20,191 nt of DNA from Gryganskiella cystojenkinii (taxonomy: Eukaryota; Mortierellomycota; Mortierellomycetes; Mortierellales; Mortierellaceae): NCBI GenBank assembly GCA_015852425.1, contig JAAAIG010000714.1:1-20191 (forward strand). Reading direction: 5' to 3'. The position numbers and the translations under genes are program-made. Positions 19,856 through 20,191 of the stretch are shown here, in pieces (position 1 is the stretch's first letter; each line of letters begins with the position of its first letter). The notes under the pieces were generated by a model. The model saw only the letters and a list, made by a program, of their open reading frames with translations, searched no databases and was not told where the DNA came from.

Positions 19856-20191
19856 TAGCCCTGTTCGATGCGTCGGCTTTTGGGAGCTTCTTGACGATCT
19901 TGGACGGGGTTTTTTTTACCTGCTACGAATGCGGGTGTGAGAAGTGAGGTGGCATGACGCGAGGTCGCCGGAGGTTGAGTGGAGGCTGATGCTGTTGCTG
20001 GGCGATGAAGATAGAACTTGTACAGTAGTCTTGTCGACCCATGGACAGTGCAGATGTTGAGACGCGCCTCACCGAGCTCTAATCGAGACGGCGGAGTTTG
20101 ACTGTTGATCTGGCCAGCCGAGATGTCTGGTGAATTTCTACGAAAGGGATAACAAGTAAACCAAAGAGGAGAGGAAAGCAAGAGAATAAAA
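19856..20191 (-). other. Probable 5' UTR/upstream region of the minus-strand gene
   Basis: An acceptor-like string (TTACTTGTTATCCCTTTCGTAG) ends at 20138 on the minus strand, and the following ~215 bases are free of stops in one frame (from 20137) and more GC-rich than the flanks. The encoded sequence is P/S/T-rich with no recognisable domain. It could be a spliced 5' UTR exon or a coding exon continuing beyond the window. I cannot decide between these. Confidence 0.25.

Noticed and set aside
19858..19920. Possible 60-bp intron (GTAAAA...AACAG) that would join an upstream exon to the MPPGPWDYQVY exon
   Set aside because: Phase would fit, but it is shorter than any other intron in the window and lacks a pyrimidine tract; kept only as an alternative.

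Overview
The window is nuclear DNA from a fungus. The genes are split by many short GT..AG introns, mostly about 84-180 bp. The intergenic DNA is rich in A/T and pyrimidine tracts. The protein set (Ypt1/Rab1, Ku80, a Pol I core-factor subunit of the Rrn6/TAF1C type, a C2H2 regulator, a secreted lysyl-endopeptidase-like protease) fits an early-diverging fungus. I favour Mucoromycota/Mortierellales, but that is inference from gene content and style and not a database result. I saw no transposon, tRNA, rRNA, CRISPR array or viral gene.

Six protein-coding genes alternate strictly in strand (+ - + - + -). (1) 733-2972 (+): secreted trypsin-fold serine protease resembling bacterial LysC, with all three catalytic residues and a long charged tail. 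(2) 3220-4164 (-): short TPR protein with a mitochondrial-type presequence. (3) 4406-6096 (+): YPT1/Rab1 GTPase in five exons, with a 14-nt first coding exon and a 627-nt first intron. (4) 6412-9743 (-): Ku80 in nine exons, with the full C-terminal domain and a terminal acidic-leucine motif like the DNA-PKcs-binding tail of animal Ku80. (5) 10074-14358 (+): large Rrn6/TAF1C-like Pol I initiation factor in eight exons. (6) 14626 to about 18049, possibly 19855 (-): three-finger C2H2 factor whose finger spacing equals fingers 1-3 of the GLI/ZIC class, with a coiled coil in front and a Q/H-rich, internally repeated tail.

The exon structures were rebuilt by hand from splice sites and reading phase. 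Every junction keeps the frame and gives family-consistent protein for genes 1-5. For gene 6 the 5' end is uncertain. Two head-to-head pairs share short promoters: TPR/YPT1 (241 bp) and KU80/RRN6 (330 bp). Both promoters contain the same CACGTGAT box followed by a T tract. Tail-to-tail pairs are separated by only 247-315 bp. The genes do not form a single pathway: they cover secretion (YPT1, protease), DNA repair (KU80), rRNA synthesis (RRN6), mitochondria (TPR) and transcriptional control (C2H2). I found no clearly new multi-gene system. The most interesting points are the DNA-PKcs-type Ku80 tail, the bacterial-type protease, the shared promoter box and the repeat-bearing GLI-like factor.
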